Shown here: piece after piece, positions 25,152 to 33,866 of the stretch
How positions within the stretch are numbered: position 1 is the first letter of the stretch
Layout: each line of letters starts with the position of its first letter
DNA from: an uncultured Prevotellaceae bacterium
GTDB taxonomy: Bacteria > Bacteroidota > Bacteroidia > Bacteroidales > Bacteroidaceae
Reading direction: 5' to 3'
NCBI GenBank assembly: GCA_902769705.1
Contig: CACXPX010000021.1
Span: 23,772-87,771 of the forward strand
Length of the DNA stretch: 64,000 nucleotides
Made by a program: the position numbers and the translations under genes
The notes under the pieces: model-generated
Told to the model about the DNA's origin: nothing
What the model saw: the letters and a program-made list of their open reading frames with translations, nothing else
Databases searched by the model: none

Positions 25152-25260
25152 CGAAATAATGTTGAATTATCAGCGAGATTTTGGAAGTTTAATGCATAAG
25201 GAGGGCGGAAATTGATGGCGCAGAGTGTTAATGTTCCCTAACAAATATGGTTTTATGTTT

Positions 25261-25268
25261 TACTTTTG
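25261..25268 (+). promoter_or_regulatory. promoter box before the esterase gene
   Basis: TACTTTTG on the plus strand, about 60 bases before the ATG at 25328. No convincing TTG upstream. It lies inside the open extension of the esterase frame, which supports the downstream start. Confidence 0.5.
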
Positions 25269-25327
25269 CAGGTGAAAGGCGTCAAAAACTTAAGAAATCT
25301 AACCAACAAAATGATTCTTTATTACTT

Positions 25328-26635
25328 ATGAAAAAAATTCTTCTTTCGTTGTTGGCACTCTCAAGTTTGACGGTGTCAGCTCAGTTTGGTGCGCCCAGAC
25401 AAAACCCCACAGTTCCTTCAGTAACCGAGAACGTAACTGAAGACTTCAAACCTGCATCCAGCAACCAGGACAACAAGCAGTACCCAATGGTCAACTCCCA
25501 GCGCATGGTTCGTGCACAGATCTCGGCTCCTAATGCCACTTTCGTAGGTCTCGACATCGCCGGTAAGATCTATCAGATGACCAAAGACGAGAATGGTGTG
25601 TGGACCGGTACTTCCGAGCCTCAGGACGAGGGTTTCCACTACTATCAGCTCAACATCGACGGCGCCTCGGTGCCCGATCCAGGCAGCCTCTACTACTACG
25701 GTGCCAGCCGTTGGGGTAGCGGTATTGAAGTCCCTTCAGCCGACCAAGACTTCTGGCAGGTGAAGAACGTGCCGCAAGGTTCTATGAGCGAGGTGTTCTA
25801 TTGGTCCACCTACACCGAGAAGATGCGCCGTTGCCACGTATATCTTCCTAACGAGTATTTCACCAACCCCACCAAGAAGTTCCCCGTTTTCTATCTGCAG
25901 CATGGAATGGGTGAGAACGAGTACGGATGGGCAGAGCAGGGTCACACCGCTCAGATTATGGACAACCTGATTGCAGCTGGCAAGGCCGTTCCTTGCATTA
26001 TCGTGATGGACAATGGTCTGAACACGAGTCGTCCTGGCGAGCAGGGTGGCTTCGGAGGCTTCGGTGGTGCTCGTCCTCAAGGTGCTCCTCAAGGTGCACG
26101 TCCTCAGGGTGCTCCTCAAGGCCAGCGCCCGCAGGGTGGCTTCGGTCAGGGTGGTCAGCGTCCTCAGGGAGCTCCTGGTCAGGGTGGCCCTCGTCGTGGT
26201 GGCTTTGGCGGCTTCGGTGGATTCTCAGAGGGCTTCAAGAATGTGCTCTTCAACGACATCATCCCGATGATCGAAAAGCGTTATCGCGTGATTGCCGATC
26301 CTCAGCATCGCGCTTATGCAGGTCTTTCAATGGGTGGTATGCAGGCTCGTGAAATTACGCTCGCCAACCCCGAGAAGTTCGCTTACGTAGGCTCGTTCAG
26401 CAGCGGTGCTTGGAGCGTTGATCAGGTAAAGAACTCTGAAGGTTTCGCCAAGAACGTGAAACTGCTCTTCATGAGCGGTGGCGGCAAGGAGAACATGGGT
26501 TGTGTTGAGGCAGCCAAGAACATCAAGGACCAGCTCGGCATGAATGCCGTAGGTTATGAGTCGCCCGGAACCGCCCACGAGTGGCACACCTGGCGTCGCA
26601 GCCTCTTCGAGTTTGCCCAGCTGATTTTCAAATAA
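25328..26635 (+). CDS. secreted CE1/feruloyl-esterase-like alpha/beta hydrolase with a low-complexity insert
   Basis: 435 aa with a signal peptide (MKKILLSLLALSSLTVSAQ). Residues 55-150 form an E-set/CBM48-like sandwich (APNATFVGLDIAGKIYQM, FHYYQLNIDGASVPDPGS) as seen before many XynZ-type esterases. The hydrolase follows: CHVYLPNEYF, PVFYLQHGMGENEYGW, nucleophile Ser334 in GLSMGG, and the likely catalytic His417 or His420 in HEWHTW. Such enzymes usually remove feruloyl or acetyl groups from plant cell-wall xylans. Residues 239-299 are a Gly/Pro/Gln/Arg-rich stretch with repeats of RPQGAPQG inserted before the SEGFKNVLFND helix, which is abnormal for the fold. The gene is single, with a terminator behind it. 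Confidence 0.85.
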   Translation: MKKILLSLLALSSLTVSAQFGAPRQNPTVPSVTENVTEDFKPASSNQDNKQYPMVNSQRMVRAQISAPNATFVGLDIAGKIYQMTKDENGVWTGTSEPQDEGFHYYQLNIDGASVPDPGSLYYYGASRWGSGIEVPSADQDFWQVKNVPQGSMSEVFYWSTYTEKMRRCHVYLPNEYFTNPTKKFPVFYLQHGMGENEYGWAEQGHTAQIMDNLIAAGKAVPCIIVMDNGLNTSRPGEQGGFGGFGGARPQGAPQGARPQGAPQGQRPQGGFGQGGQRPQGAPGQGGPRRGGFGGFGGFSEGFKNVLFNDIIPMIEKRYRVIADPQHRAYAGLSMGGMQAREITLANPEKFAYVGSFSSGAWSVDQVKNSEGFAKNVKLLFMSGGGKENMGCVEAAKNIKDQLGMNAVGYESPGTAHEWHTWRRSLFEFAQLIFK

Positions 26636-26704
26636 GAACAGTCACAAGCAAACAGCTCTATAAGCTTTTAAGGACTTTCACAATAAACTCTCATAAGCTT
26701 TCGC

Positions 26705-26743
26705 GGGAGCCGCTCACCATTAGCGGCTTCCGCTTTCTTTTTC
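26705..26743 (+). terminator. terminator of the esterase gene
   Basis: A 10-bp stem (GGGAGCCGCT with AGCGGCTTCC, one G-T pair) around a 7-base loop, followed by a CTTTCTTTTTC tract. It starts 70 bases past the esterase stop. Confidence 0.75.
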
Positions 26744-26752
26744 TATTCATGT

Positions 26753-26928
26753 CACTTCTATCCTCTGATGTCCTCACTTGTGGCAAATGAAGCCGTCACT
26801 TGTGGCTTCTTGTCAAGTAAAATAATTTATTTTACTCGATAAAATAATTTATTTTACACGGCAAAATAATTTATTTTACTTTGCAAAATAATGCCGCAAA
26901 TGAGGATACAAAAGGCCATAAGTGATGC
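26753..26928. repeat. 22-bp phased array, locus 2 (eight units)
   Basis: Units begin at 26753, 26775, 26797, 26819, 26841, 26863, 26885 and 26907. The first three start with CACTT; two of them carry CACTTGTGGC as at locus 1. Units 4-6 switch to the near-palindromic word AAAATAATTTATTTTA followed by six variable bases, yet keep the 22-base step. The array lies in the gap between the convergent esterase and TonB-receptor genes. Confidence 0.8.
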
Positions 26929-26949
26929 TTTTAGAAGCATAATAAATAG

Positions 26950-26983
26950 GGGCAGCACCAGCATCAGCGGCTGATGACTGCCC
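26950..26983 (-). terminator. hairpin beyond the TonB-receptor gene
   Basis: GGGCAG (26950-26955) pairs with CTGCCC (26978-26983), and inside it CATCAG pairs with CTGATG. It lies 17 bases past the stop of the minus-strand receptor gene. The following minus-strand bases are only moderately T-rich, so termination is likely but not certain. Confidence 0.5.
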
Positions 26984-27000
26984 ATCGAAACGAGAGAGAT

Positions 27001-29556
27001 TTATAGTCGGTTCTTTTCTTCGTTACCAGCACCCGTACCCTTGTATTTCGAGCGGGTGGTGTTGAAGTTGTAGGTCACTTGCAGGCTGATGCCGCGTGTC
27101 ATACTATGGTTGTTGCAGTCCTTGCTGATCTCTACGCTGTGTGTACGCATCTTCCACTTCTCCATGTTGGTGTTGAAGATGTCGTTGATGGTGAGATTGA
27201 GGGCCAGTGCGCCATTGAAGAAGCTCTTGTAGGCTTGTGCGCTGACTGTCCCAAAGCCATCTATTTCCTGCGACACGTTGTCATGGCTTGAGACGTAGCG
27301 TCCGCGTAGTCCAATCCAGCAAGACTTGTCGATGACAAATCTATTGTTTAGGGTAACTGTGATGGCCGGCCGTCGCAGATTGGTGACATAACCATATTTC
27401 TTGGCATCAAAGAACTGATGGATATAGCCCAGTTCAAGTTCAGGGCGATACCATCCGAATTTGGGCTGCAGCACGAGCGATGCAACAACCTCTTGCTTAT
27501 GGTCAATGTTGATAAAAGTGGCGTATGCTATCTCCTGTGTGCCATAGAGCTCGTTCTTCCACAGCATGAAGTCTTTCTGATACCGATAACTGAGGCTGAA
27601 ATTGACCCACTGCCAATTGAGCATCGTCTCCAATGTATGGTAGATGGCAGGTTGTAGTTCGGGATTGCCTCCCTCATAAACATAGCGGTTGTCATACTGC
27701 TGATAACTGCGTAGCTGACCGTAACTTGGTCGGCGTGTTTTCTTCGAATAGGCAAACTGCAGGCCCCACTTGCCTTTGTTCCATGACGCTGAAATATTGG
27801 GGTATAGTCCACTATAGCGACGGCTGACATCATTTTCCAGAACGCCATAGTTATAGTAGTCGGAGTGTACGTATTCATAACGTACTCCAGCCTCCAATGA
27901 CCAATGCCCGAACTGCTGGTTGTATGAGGCAAAGCCCGCATAATTGTTTTCCTTGATTTCGTTATCCGACTCGGCAATATAACCTTCGGGATTATGGTTG
28001 TCGGCATTCACATGTGAATAGGTCAATTCTGTTCCGAATGAGAGTTCCCCATGCGGCAGTTTGCAGGATGCAATCAGTTTGCCGGCATACAGACGGCTGT
28101 CTTGAGTGGAACTGGTATGGACGATGCGGCTGTCGTACTCCTGGCTGTTCTCTCGGATGAGTTGTCCTCTGTCCACAATTGTATGCACAAACGAGCCATC
28201 TGCATTGAGGCACCAACTGCCCACCTTGCCCGTATAATAAGCATTGGCATTGTGATAGACCACATCCCAATCGCGTGTGTCGCTCGACTTTACAGTGCCT
28301 TGTTCCTTGTTGTCGTAATAAACGGTATAGTCGGAAGTTTGCTGACCGTTATACTTTACAGTTTTCTGGTATCTGTAGGAGGCTCCGATGGAGTGATTGG
28401 CATCGAAGTCATAACTGAGTTTGAAGTCGGGCACAAAGGATTGTGTGCGGTCGGTGAACAAGCCGTGCTGCATAGTCTTCGTGTCATGGTCATTCATATG
28501 CAGTGTACTGCTGAAATGATTATCCTCTCCAATGTAGTTGTTGACGAAATAGGGATAGAAGTTCATCTCCAGTCCGCTCTTCCTGTAGGTCATTGATACT
28601 CCAGCTGCATTGGCGAACTCGTGAAAATAGCTTCCTCTTGCTATGCTGTAGAGGCTGAACCCGTCACCGCGCCGTCTGATCGTGTTGATGCGAATGACGG
28701 AGCCTAATGTGGCATCATATCGTGCTCCGGGCATCGTAATGACCTCCACAGACTTGATGTCCTTTGAGGTCAGTTGCTCCAACTCGCCCTTGTTTCGCAT
28801 CTTTTTGCCGTTGATGTAAATCTCTGGTTTGCCTTTGCCGAACACTTCCACACCCCCATTGGATGTAACATTGACACGTGGTAGTTGCGAGAGCACGTCA
28901 AGGGCAGAACCAGCATCGGCCAATAGTGTGTTCTGCACGTCAATCTCCATACCGCCAGAAATCATTTTCATTGTAGGCTTATAGCCTTTCACGGTTACAC
29001 CTTTCAATGTGTAGTTATCCACTTGCATCCGTATTGTTCCCAATTCTGGTTGGTCACATGTTTTGTAGATGGTCTTGTAACCGACATAAGAGATGCGGAC
29101 GAGGACTTTCGCCTGTTCATATGGAATGGCAAAGTAGCCGCTCTCGTTCGATACACCCCCTGTAATCAACGTGGAGTCTGCAGGATTGAGGATGGCAACG
29201 TTGGCATAAGCAACAGGCTGCCCATGTTCGTCGATGATGGTACCCGTCAGATGGAGATCGGTCTTTTGGGTACACTCCACAACAATCTCTCGGTCCTCAA
29301 CCTTCATGCGAATAGGATAGAAGCCAATCATTTGGCGGATAGCATCGGGCACGGTCTTGTGATGTACTGATGTCGTGATGCGGAAGTCCTCCAATTCGTT
29401 GTAGAGGAAACTGATGGTGTAGTCATCAGTCTGCTCGTTCAGTTGACGCAAAGCTTCGCTAAGTGTCACATTATTGTATACATGCGTAATCTTTTGCGCA
29501 GCTACGTTGCTAAATGATAGATGAAAGATGATGAATAACAAACTCAGGTGTCTCAT
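27001..29556 (-). CDS. TonB-dependent outer-membrane receptor (OMP_b-brl_3 type)
   Basis: 851 aa with a signal peptide ending near AAQ at residue 20. The order is an STN-like domain (residues 21-95, HVYNNVTLSEALRQLNEQTDDYTISFLYNE), a carboxypeptidase-regulatory-like domain (about 105-190, LTGTIIDEHGQPVAYANVAIL), a plug (about 200-295, with PEIYINGKKMRNKGELEQLTSKDIKSVEVI broken here as separate motifs), then a beta-barrel to the end. It imports an unknown ligand across the outer membrane with energy from TonB. The STN domain and the sigma/anti-sigma genes directly upstream show a cell-surface signalling system that probably senses its own ligand. It is 3 bases behind the anti-sigma gene. Confidence 0.85.
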   Translation of the reverse strand: MRHLSLLFIIFHLSFSNVAAQKITHVYNNVTLSEALRQLNEQTDDYTISFLYNELEDFRITTSVHHKTVPDAIRQMIGFYPIRMKVEDREIVVECTQKTDLHLTGTIIDEHGQPVAYANVAILNPADSTLITGGVSNESGYFAIPYEQAKVLVRISYVGYKTIYKTCDQPELGTIRMQVDNYTLKGVTVKGYKPTMKMISGGMEIDVQNTLLADAGSALDVLSQLPRVNVTSNGGVEVFGKGKPEIYINGKKMRNKGELEQLTSKDIKSVEVITMPGARYDATLGSVIRINTIRRRGDGFSLYSIARGSYFHEFANAAGVSMTYRKSGLEMNFYPYFVNNYIGEDNHFSSTLHMNDHDTKTMQHGLFTDRTQSFVPDFKLSYDFDANHSIGASYRYQKTVKYNGQQTSDYTVYYDNKEQGTVKSSDTRDWDVVYHNANAYYTGKVGSWCLNADGSFVHTIVDRGQLIRENSQEYDSRIVHTSSTQDSRLYAGKLIASCKLPHGELSFGTELTYSHVNADNHNPEGYIAESDNEIKENNYAGFASYNQQFGHWSLEAGVRYEYVHSDYYNYGVLENDVSRRYSGLYPNISASWNKGKWGLQFAYSKKTRRPSYGQLRSYQQYDNRYVYEGGNPELQPAIYHTLETMLNWQWVNFSLSYRYQKDFMLWKNELYGTQEIAYATFINIDHKQEVVASLVLQPKFGWYRPELELGYIHQFFDAKKYGYVTNLRRPAITVTLNNRFVIDKSCWIGLRGRYVSSHDNVSQEIDGFGTVSAQAYKSFFNGALALNLTINDIFNTNMEKWKMRTHSVEISKDCNNHSMTRGISLQVTYNFNTTRSKYKGTGAGNEEKNRL

Positions 29557-29559
29557 GGC

Positions 29560-30204
29560 TTACTCCACTATTATCTTGTCCGACTTCAGTTCCACGTTCA
29601 CGCTCTCAAAGAGGTTGAGGCGGTGCAGCACTACATCGAGCGTCTCGTCTTGTTTCCACACGAAATAGAAACGGAGTTGGCGGACATCGTCATTCTGGAA
29701 CTCCACCTCTTTATTATAATAGGCAGCTATCTGCTCCAGCATTTTCTCCAAAGGCATGTTGTCGAAGACGACGGGAGCGACCTCTCCCTCTGTCTTTTTC
29801 TCAGGGGAGATGGGAGTGGAACGCTTGATGGTATCGGATATAGATGCATATTCACTCTCTTCGCCCTTTGGAGATGGGGTGGTGGAAGGGCTCCACAGAT
29901 GGATGGCTGCAAAAGCCATACCCGTGATAAAGAGTATGCCGATGATGGAAGCGGCAGTCTTGAACCAGTTGGATGTGGTGCCTGTGTGGGAGAGGTGCTT
30001 TTGCTCGAAGTCGTTCCAAGCAGCATCCACGTCTATGGGTTCTGCGGCGTGTCGGTGGCGGCTGCTGCGTTTGGCATCCACCATCAGGCGGTAGGCTTCT
30101 CTATTGTCGTCGTTGTTGATGATGTCGCGTATTTCCTGTTCGGAACATGTCTCTGGATGGTCGAGCATTTCCAGCAGTTGGTGGAGGTGTTGGTCGGTCG
30201 TCAT
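29560..30204 (-). CDS. DUF4974 anti-sigma-like membrane protein
   Basis: 214 aa. The N-terminal 80 residues are cytoplasmic and acidic (HQLLEMLDHPETCSEQEIRDIIN), one helix spans the membrane (TAASIIGILFITGMAFAAIHL, about 84-104), and residues 150-214 form a DUF4974 domain (FDNMPLEKMLEQIAAYYNKEVEFQ..LRFYFVWKQDETLDVVLHRL). The usual FecR sandwich between the membrane helix and DUF4974 is missing; only a Ser/Pro/Glu-rich linker of about 45 residues is there. It would hold the sigma factor of the next gene and receive the signal from the receptor STN domain. It lies 13 bases after the sigma gene. Confidence 0.75.
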   Translation of the reverse strand: MTTDQHLHQLLEMLDHPETCSEQEIRDIINNDDNREAYRLMVDAKRSSRHRHAAEPIDVDAAWNDFEQKHLSHTGTTSNWFKTAASIIGILFITGMAFAAIHLWSPSTTPSPKGEESEYASISDTIKRSTPISPEKKTEGEVAPVVFDNMPLEKMLEQIAAYYNKEVEFQNDDVRQLRFYFVWKQDETLDVVLHRLNLFESVNVELKSDKIIVE

Positions 30205-30217
30205 TGTCGTTTTGGTT

Positions 30218-30721
30218 TTAACGTTTGAAATGATGTCTGATTTGCTGAATGCATTGGATGAGATACTTATAGGTGGTGTTCGGGTTCATGTCGAGTCGTT
30301 GGGCAATCTCGGCAATCGTCAGGTCTTCGTCGAAGCGCAGGTGGAAGATGCTGCGGTGGGGCTCTTCCAATTGCTGGTCGGCAAAAGTCTGTATTTCGTC
30401 AATCTGCTCCAGCCGTTTCTCAATGGGCTGCAGTAGGGGCTCGGTTTCCACAGGCAGCAAATGGCGCACTTGTTCGCGGAGTTGCATCTGGCGGATTCGG
30501 TTCAGACAGCTGTTGCGCACGGCAGTCATCAGGTATGAAGCCTCGTTGTCGGGTTGTGGAGGGTGGTTATTCATCAGCCGAAGAAACACATCATGGACGA
30601 GGTCTTTGGCTTCCTCGTCGTTGTGCATCAGGGTTTCTGCCAGGCGGAGCATCGCGCCATAGTGGCGGCGGAAGAGTTGTTCAAGGGTTCTTTTGTCAAG
30701 CATATCAAGTTGGTTGCTCAT
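30218..30721 (-). CDS. ECF-type RNA polymerase sigma factor
   Basis: 167 aa. Region 2 is seen in LEQLFRRHYGAMLRLAETLMHNDEEAKDLVHDVFLRLM, and region 4 in FADQQLEEPHRSIFHLRFDEDLTIAEIAQRLDMNPNTTYKYL, each with the expected spacing. It directs polymerase to promoters controlled by the surface-signalling trio sigma/DUF4974/TonB receptor, very likely including this operon. ATG 30721 (MSNQLDML) is used; ATG 30742 and ATG 30703 are alternatives. A TAACTTTG box about 100 bases upstream gives a housekeeping-type promoter. Confidence 0.85.
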   Translation of the reverse strand: MSNQLDMLDKRTLEQLFRRHYGAMLRLAETLMHNDEEAKDLVHDVFLRLMNNHPPQPDNEASYLMTAVRNSCLNRIRQMQLREQVRHLLPVETEPLLQPIEKRLEQIDEIQTFADQQLEEPHRSIFHLRFDEDLTIAEIAQRLDMNPNTTYKYLIQCIQQIRHHFKR

Positions 30722-30821
30722 TGTCGCCCACTTGGGGCACATCTATATTAAGGACAAATCAGACGGGGTGTTTTTTTACGGGGGTGCCGTTTTTTTCGTA
30801 GCATCAGTTTGTCTGTGGGTG

Positions 30822-30829
30822 CAAAGTTA
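30822..30829 (-). promoter_or_regulatory. promoter box before the sigma-factor operon
   Basis: TAACTTTG on the minus strand, giving a leader of about 90 bases. No TTG at the best spacing, so support is partial. Confidence 0.45.
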
Positions 30830-30937
30830 TGAAAAAACAGACAACTTTCAGCATAATCTCCGAACCTATGCACTTTGTGCGGAGGCTTAATATAGTTTAA
30901 ATTTCTAGAGTTTGTGGTTGGTGGGGTGGCGAAATGT

Positions 30938-30967
30938 TTTGTATCTGCAGAAAAATGCTTATATTTG
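30938..30967 (+). promoter_or_regulatory. promoter of the subtilase gene
   Basis: TTTG (30938-30941), an 18-base spacer and TATATTTG (30960-30967). It rules out the ATG codons upstream of 30970 as starts for the protease. Confidence 0.7.
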
Positions 30968-31011
30968 CAGACGTGAAGCAAACAATGACTAAACCTGTAA
31001 CTTTTACGGAT

Positions 31012-32433
31012 ATGAGAAGAAATGTGAAAGCCGCTTTGGCAAATGTCCTTGTCGGTATATGTGTATGGCTCTTGTCGGGCGTGGCAGCTCAGGCTGTTGG
31101 CGTCCCGCGTGAGGCTTATCCCGGTGGCCGCTGCCACTTGTTCCGCCTGCAACTGAAGGACAAGGCTGGTACACCGTTCAACCTGAAGCACCCTGAAGAC
31201 TATCTCTCGGCAAAGGCGTTGGAGCGTCGCGCCCGCCAGCATCTGACGGTGGACTCTACCGACCTACCGTTGTCGCCTGTGTATCTGGGGAAAATCCGCG
31301 AGGGCGGATGGCGTATCGTGAGCCAGAGCAAATGGAACAACACCGTGCTGGTGGCCACTCCGATGAAAGACGATTTGCATCGGTTGCGTGCACTTCCATT
31401 TGTGGAGCGCGTGACGCATGTATTCTCATCGCCCGATAGCATCAATCCCTCGAAGCGTGATGCGCTTTTCATGGATGCCCAAGAACCCGACACGGCTGCA
31501 AAGACTGCCTATGGAAAGGCACACACGCAGATTGAGATGCTGGGTGGTGAGCGGCTTCATGAGGCCGGATTCCGTGGACAGGGCATCATTATCGCCGTGA
31601 CGGATGGCGGATTCATGAATGCCGACGTCATCCCGTTGTTACACAATGTGAAGGTGGTGGCGAGCCGTGACTTTGTCTATCCCTCTTCAGAGGATTTCTA
31701 TGGTGAGCTGGACCACGGCACAGAGGTGCTCTCGACAATGGCGATGAACCAACCGAACCTCTTTGTGGGCACGGCTCCCGAGGCGCAATACATTCTGGCA
31801 CGCACCGAGGACGGACGTTCGGAGAGCGGTGCTGAGGAAGACTTCTGGGTGGCTGCGGCTGAGTGGGCCGATTCCATAGGTGCAGACGTCATCAACGCCT
31901 CGCTGGGTTACCATCAGTTTGACGGCGACTTGGGTTCCTACAAATATGCCGACCTCGATGGGCGGACTTCGCACAGCTCACGTGCTGCATCGTTGTTGGC
32001 TGGAAAAGGCATCGTCTTCGTGACCAGTGCCGGTAACGAAGGTATGGGCGCATGGAAGAAGATTGGTGTGCCGGGAGATGCCGATGGCGTGTTGGCTGTG
32101 GGGGCTGTGACCGAAAAGCGCGTGAATACAGCCTTCTCGTCGGTTGGTCCGTCGGCCGACGGACGTGTGAAACCCGACGTGATGGCGATGGGGGCACATG
32201 CGGCTGTGGTGAACGGACGTGGAAAAGTGGTGAATGCCAACGGTACTTCGTTCTCGTCGCCCATCACATGCGGTATGGTGGCTTGCCTGTGGCAGGCGTT
32301 GCCCAACAAGACTGCTGCCGAGATTATGGACTTGGTGCGTGCTTCTGCTGACCGCTTTGAGAAACCTGACAACGTGTTCGGTTATGGCATTCCCGACTTC
32401 TGGAAAGCCTATAAGCTGGGAGGAGGGGAGTGA
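31012..32433 (+). CDS. S8 family serine protease (subtilase)
   Basis: 473-aa exported protease with a signal peptide (MRRNVKAALANVLVGICVWL..AAQA). A propeptide-like region of about 140 residues precedes the catalytic domain. The triad is present: Asp198 in IAVTDGGF, His235 in LDHGTEVLS, Ser413 in NGTSFSSPITCG. The oxyanion asparagine region reads VTSAGNEG near residue 340. ATG 30985 would add 9 residues before the signal peptide and also lies after the promoter, so it cannot be excluded. The gene stands alone upstream of xseA, 49 bases away, and the gap holds a GC-rich repeat. Confidence 0.85.
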   Translation: MRRNVKAALANVLVGICVWLLSGVAAQAVGVPREAYPGGRCHLFRLQLKDKAGTPFNLKHPEDYLSAKALERRARQHLTVDSTDLPLSPVYLGKIREGGWRIVSQSKWNNTVLVATPMKDDLHRLRALPFVERVTHVFSSPDSINPSKRDALFMDAQEPDTAAKTAYGKAHTQIEMLGGERLHEAGFRGQGIIIAVTDGGFMNADVIPLLHNVKVVASRDFVYPSSEDFYGELDHGTEVLSTMAMNQPNLFVGTAPEAQYILARTEDGRSESGAEEDFWVAAAEWADSIGADVINASLGYHQFDGDLGSYKYADLDGRTSHSSRAASLLAGKGIVFVTSAGNEGMGAWKKIGVPGDADGVLAVGAVTEKRVNTAFSSVGPSADGRVKPDVMAMGAHAAVVNGRGKVVNANGTSFSSPITCGMVACLWQALPNKTAAEIMDLVRASADRFEKPDNVFGYGIPDFWKAYKLGGGE

Positions 32434-32482
32434 CCCACACCCGTCCCTTCCCTGAATGGAGGGGCGTAAAATCCAATAGAGA

Positions 32483-33805
32483 ATGGAGAAGAAAGAGGTT
32501 CAAAAGTCAAGAGTAAACACTCCCCTCCCTCATAAGGAAGGGGCGGGGGTAGGTCTTCAGGAGGGGCTTGGGGAGGCTCAGCCCCTTTCCCTTTTCGAGT
32601 TGAACCAAATGGTGGCTGGCGCCATCAGCATGGGCATGCCCGATGACTATTGGGTGGAAGCTGAATTGTCGGAGACTCACGAGGTGCGGGGACATTGCTA
32701 TATGGAACTGGTGCAGAAAGACTTGTTTGGCAATACGCCAGTGGCACGCGCCTCGGCCAAATGTTGGAAGTCGACGTGGATGAAGATTCGTCCGCGATTC
32801 GAACGGGTGACAGGCCAGCAGTTGCATGCTGGGATGAAAGTGATGCTCAAGGTCAGGGCCGACTTTCACGCTGCTTATGGTTTTTCGTGGATTGTCAGCG
32901 ACATCGATCCCACCTACACGATGGGCGACATGGCCCGAAAGCGGCAGGAGATTGTCAACCAATTGCGTGAGGAGGGTGTGTTCGACCTGCAGAAAGAACT
33001 CGAGATTCCCATGTTTGCCCAGCGTATAGCGGTGGTGTCGAGCGAGAACGCTGCCGGATATGGCGACTTCTGTAACCAGTTGGCCGACAACGAATATGGT
33101 TTTGTATTCCAAACGATGCTCTTTCCCGCCATCATGCAGGGCGAGCAAGTGGAACAGAGCGTTATCGCCGCTTTGAACAATATTAATAATGTGGTAGATG
33201 ATTTCGACGTGGTGGTCATCATACGAGGTGGTGGAGCTACAGCCGACTTGTCGGGTTTCGACACACTGGCGTTGGCTGAGAACGTTGCAAACTTCCCACT
33301 TCCCATCATCACGGGCATCGGACACGACCGCGACGAAAGCATCTTGGACATGGTGTCGCACACACGCGTGAAGACACCTACAGCTGCTGCCGCTTTCTTG
33401 ATTGATCATCTGGCTGAGGTGATGAGTAGGATTGACGAGTGCCAGACGGCTGTGGTGGCATATGTGAACCGCAGGATGGAAATGGAGCGCATGCGACTCG
33501 ACAGAGTTTCAACCCATCTCGCGGCGTCGTGCAAGGAACTCCTGCTGAACAAGCGTCATCGTGTGGAACTGTTGGCGGGCAATCTGCCATCGTTGGTCAT
33601 GCGCAGAATGATGGCAGAACACCATCGGACGGACATGCTGGAACAACGCGCAAATGCACTTGACCCCCGCCTGCTTCTGAAACGCGGATACAGTTTCACG
33701 CTCCATGAGGGGAAGATTGTGCGAGATGCAAGTACACTGAAGCCTGGCGATGAAATAGAGACGCGCTTGGAGAAAGGGCGGGTGACATCAATCGTTAGTG
33801 GATAG
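32483..33805 (+). CDS. xseA: exodeoxyribonuclease VII large subunit
   Basis: 440-aa subunit of the nuclease that degrades single-stranded DNA in the cytoplasm. An N-terminal OB-fold (YWVEAELSETHEVRGHCYMELVQKD) is followed by the catalytic core (ELEIPMFAQRIAVVSSENAAGYGDF, FDVVVIIRGGGATADLSGFD, PIITGIGHDRDESILD, HTRVKTPTAAAAF) and a short helical tail ending in KRGYSFTLHEG. The first 34 residues, including TPLPHKEGAGVG, do not fit the family, which normally starts close to the LSLFELN segment. They come from a GC-rich palindromic repeat in the DNA. ATG 32483 is the only good ATG upstream of the OB-fold, so I keep it. xseB follows 61 bases later. Confidence 0.92.
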   Translation: MEKKEVQKSRVNTPLPHKEGAGVGLQEGLGEAQPLSLFELNQMVAGAISMGMPDDYWVEAELSETHEVRGHCYMELVQKDLFGNTPVARASAKCWKSTWMKIRPRFERVTGQQLHAGMKVMLKVRADFHAAYGFSWIVSDIDPTYTMGDMARKRQEIVNQLREEGVFDLQKELEIPMFAQRIAVVSSENAAGYGDFCNQLADNEYGFVFQTMLFPAIMQGEQVEQSVIAALNNINNVVDDFDVVVIIRGGGATADLSGFDTLALAENVANFPLPIITGIGHDRDESILDMVSHTRVKTPTAAAAFLIDHLAEVMSRIDECQTAVVAYVNRRMEMERMRLDRVSTHLAASCKELLLNKRHRVELLAGNLPSLVMRRMMAEHHRTDMLEQRANALDPRLLLKRGYSFTLHEGKIVRDASTLKPGDEIETRLEKGRVTSIVSG

Positions 33806-33866
33806 AACACTAATGATATATGAAAGATTATAAATGGAATAATAAAATAGGAATAGAAGCAAAGGC

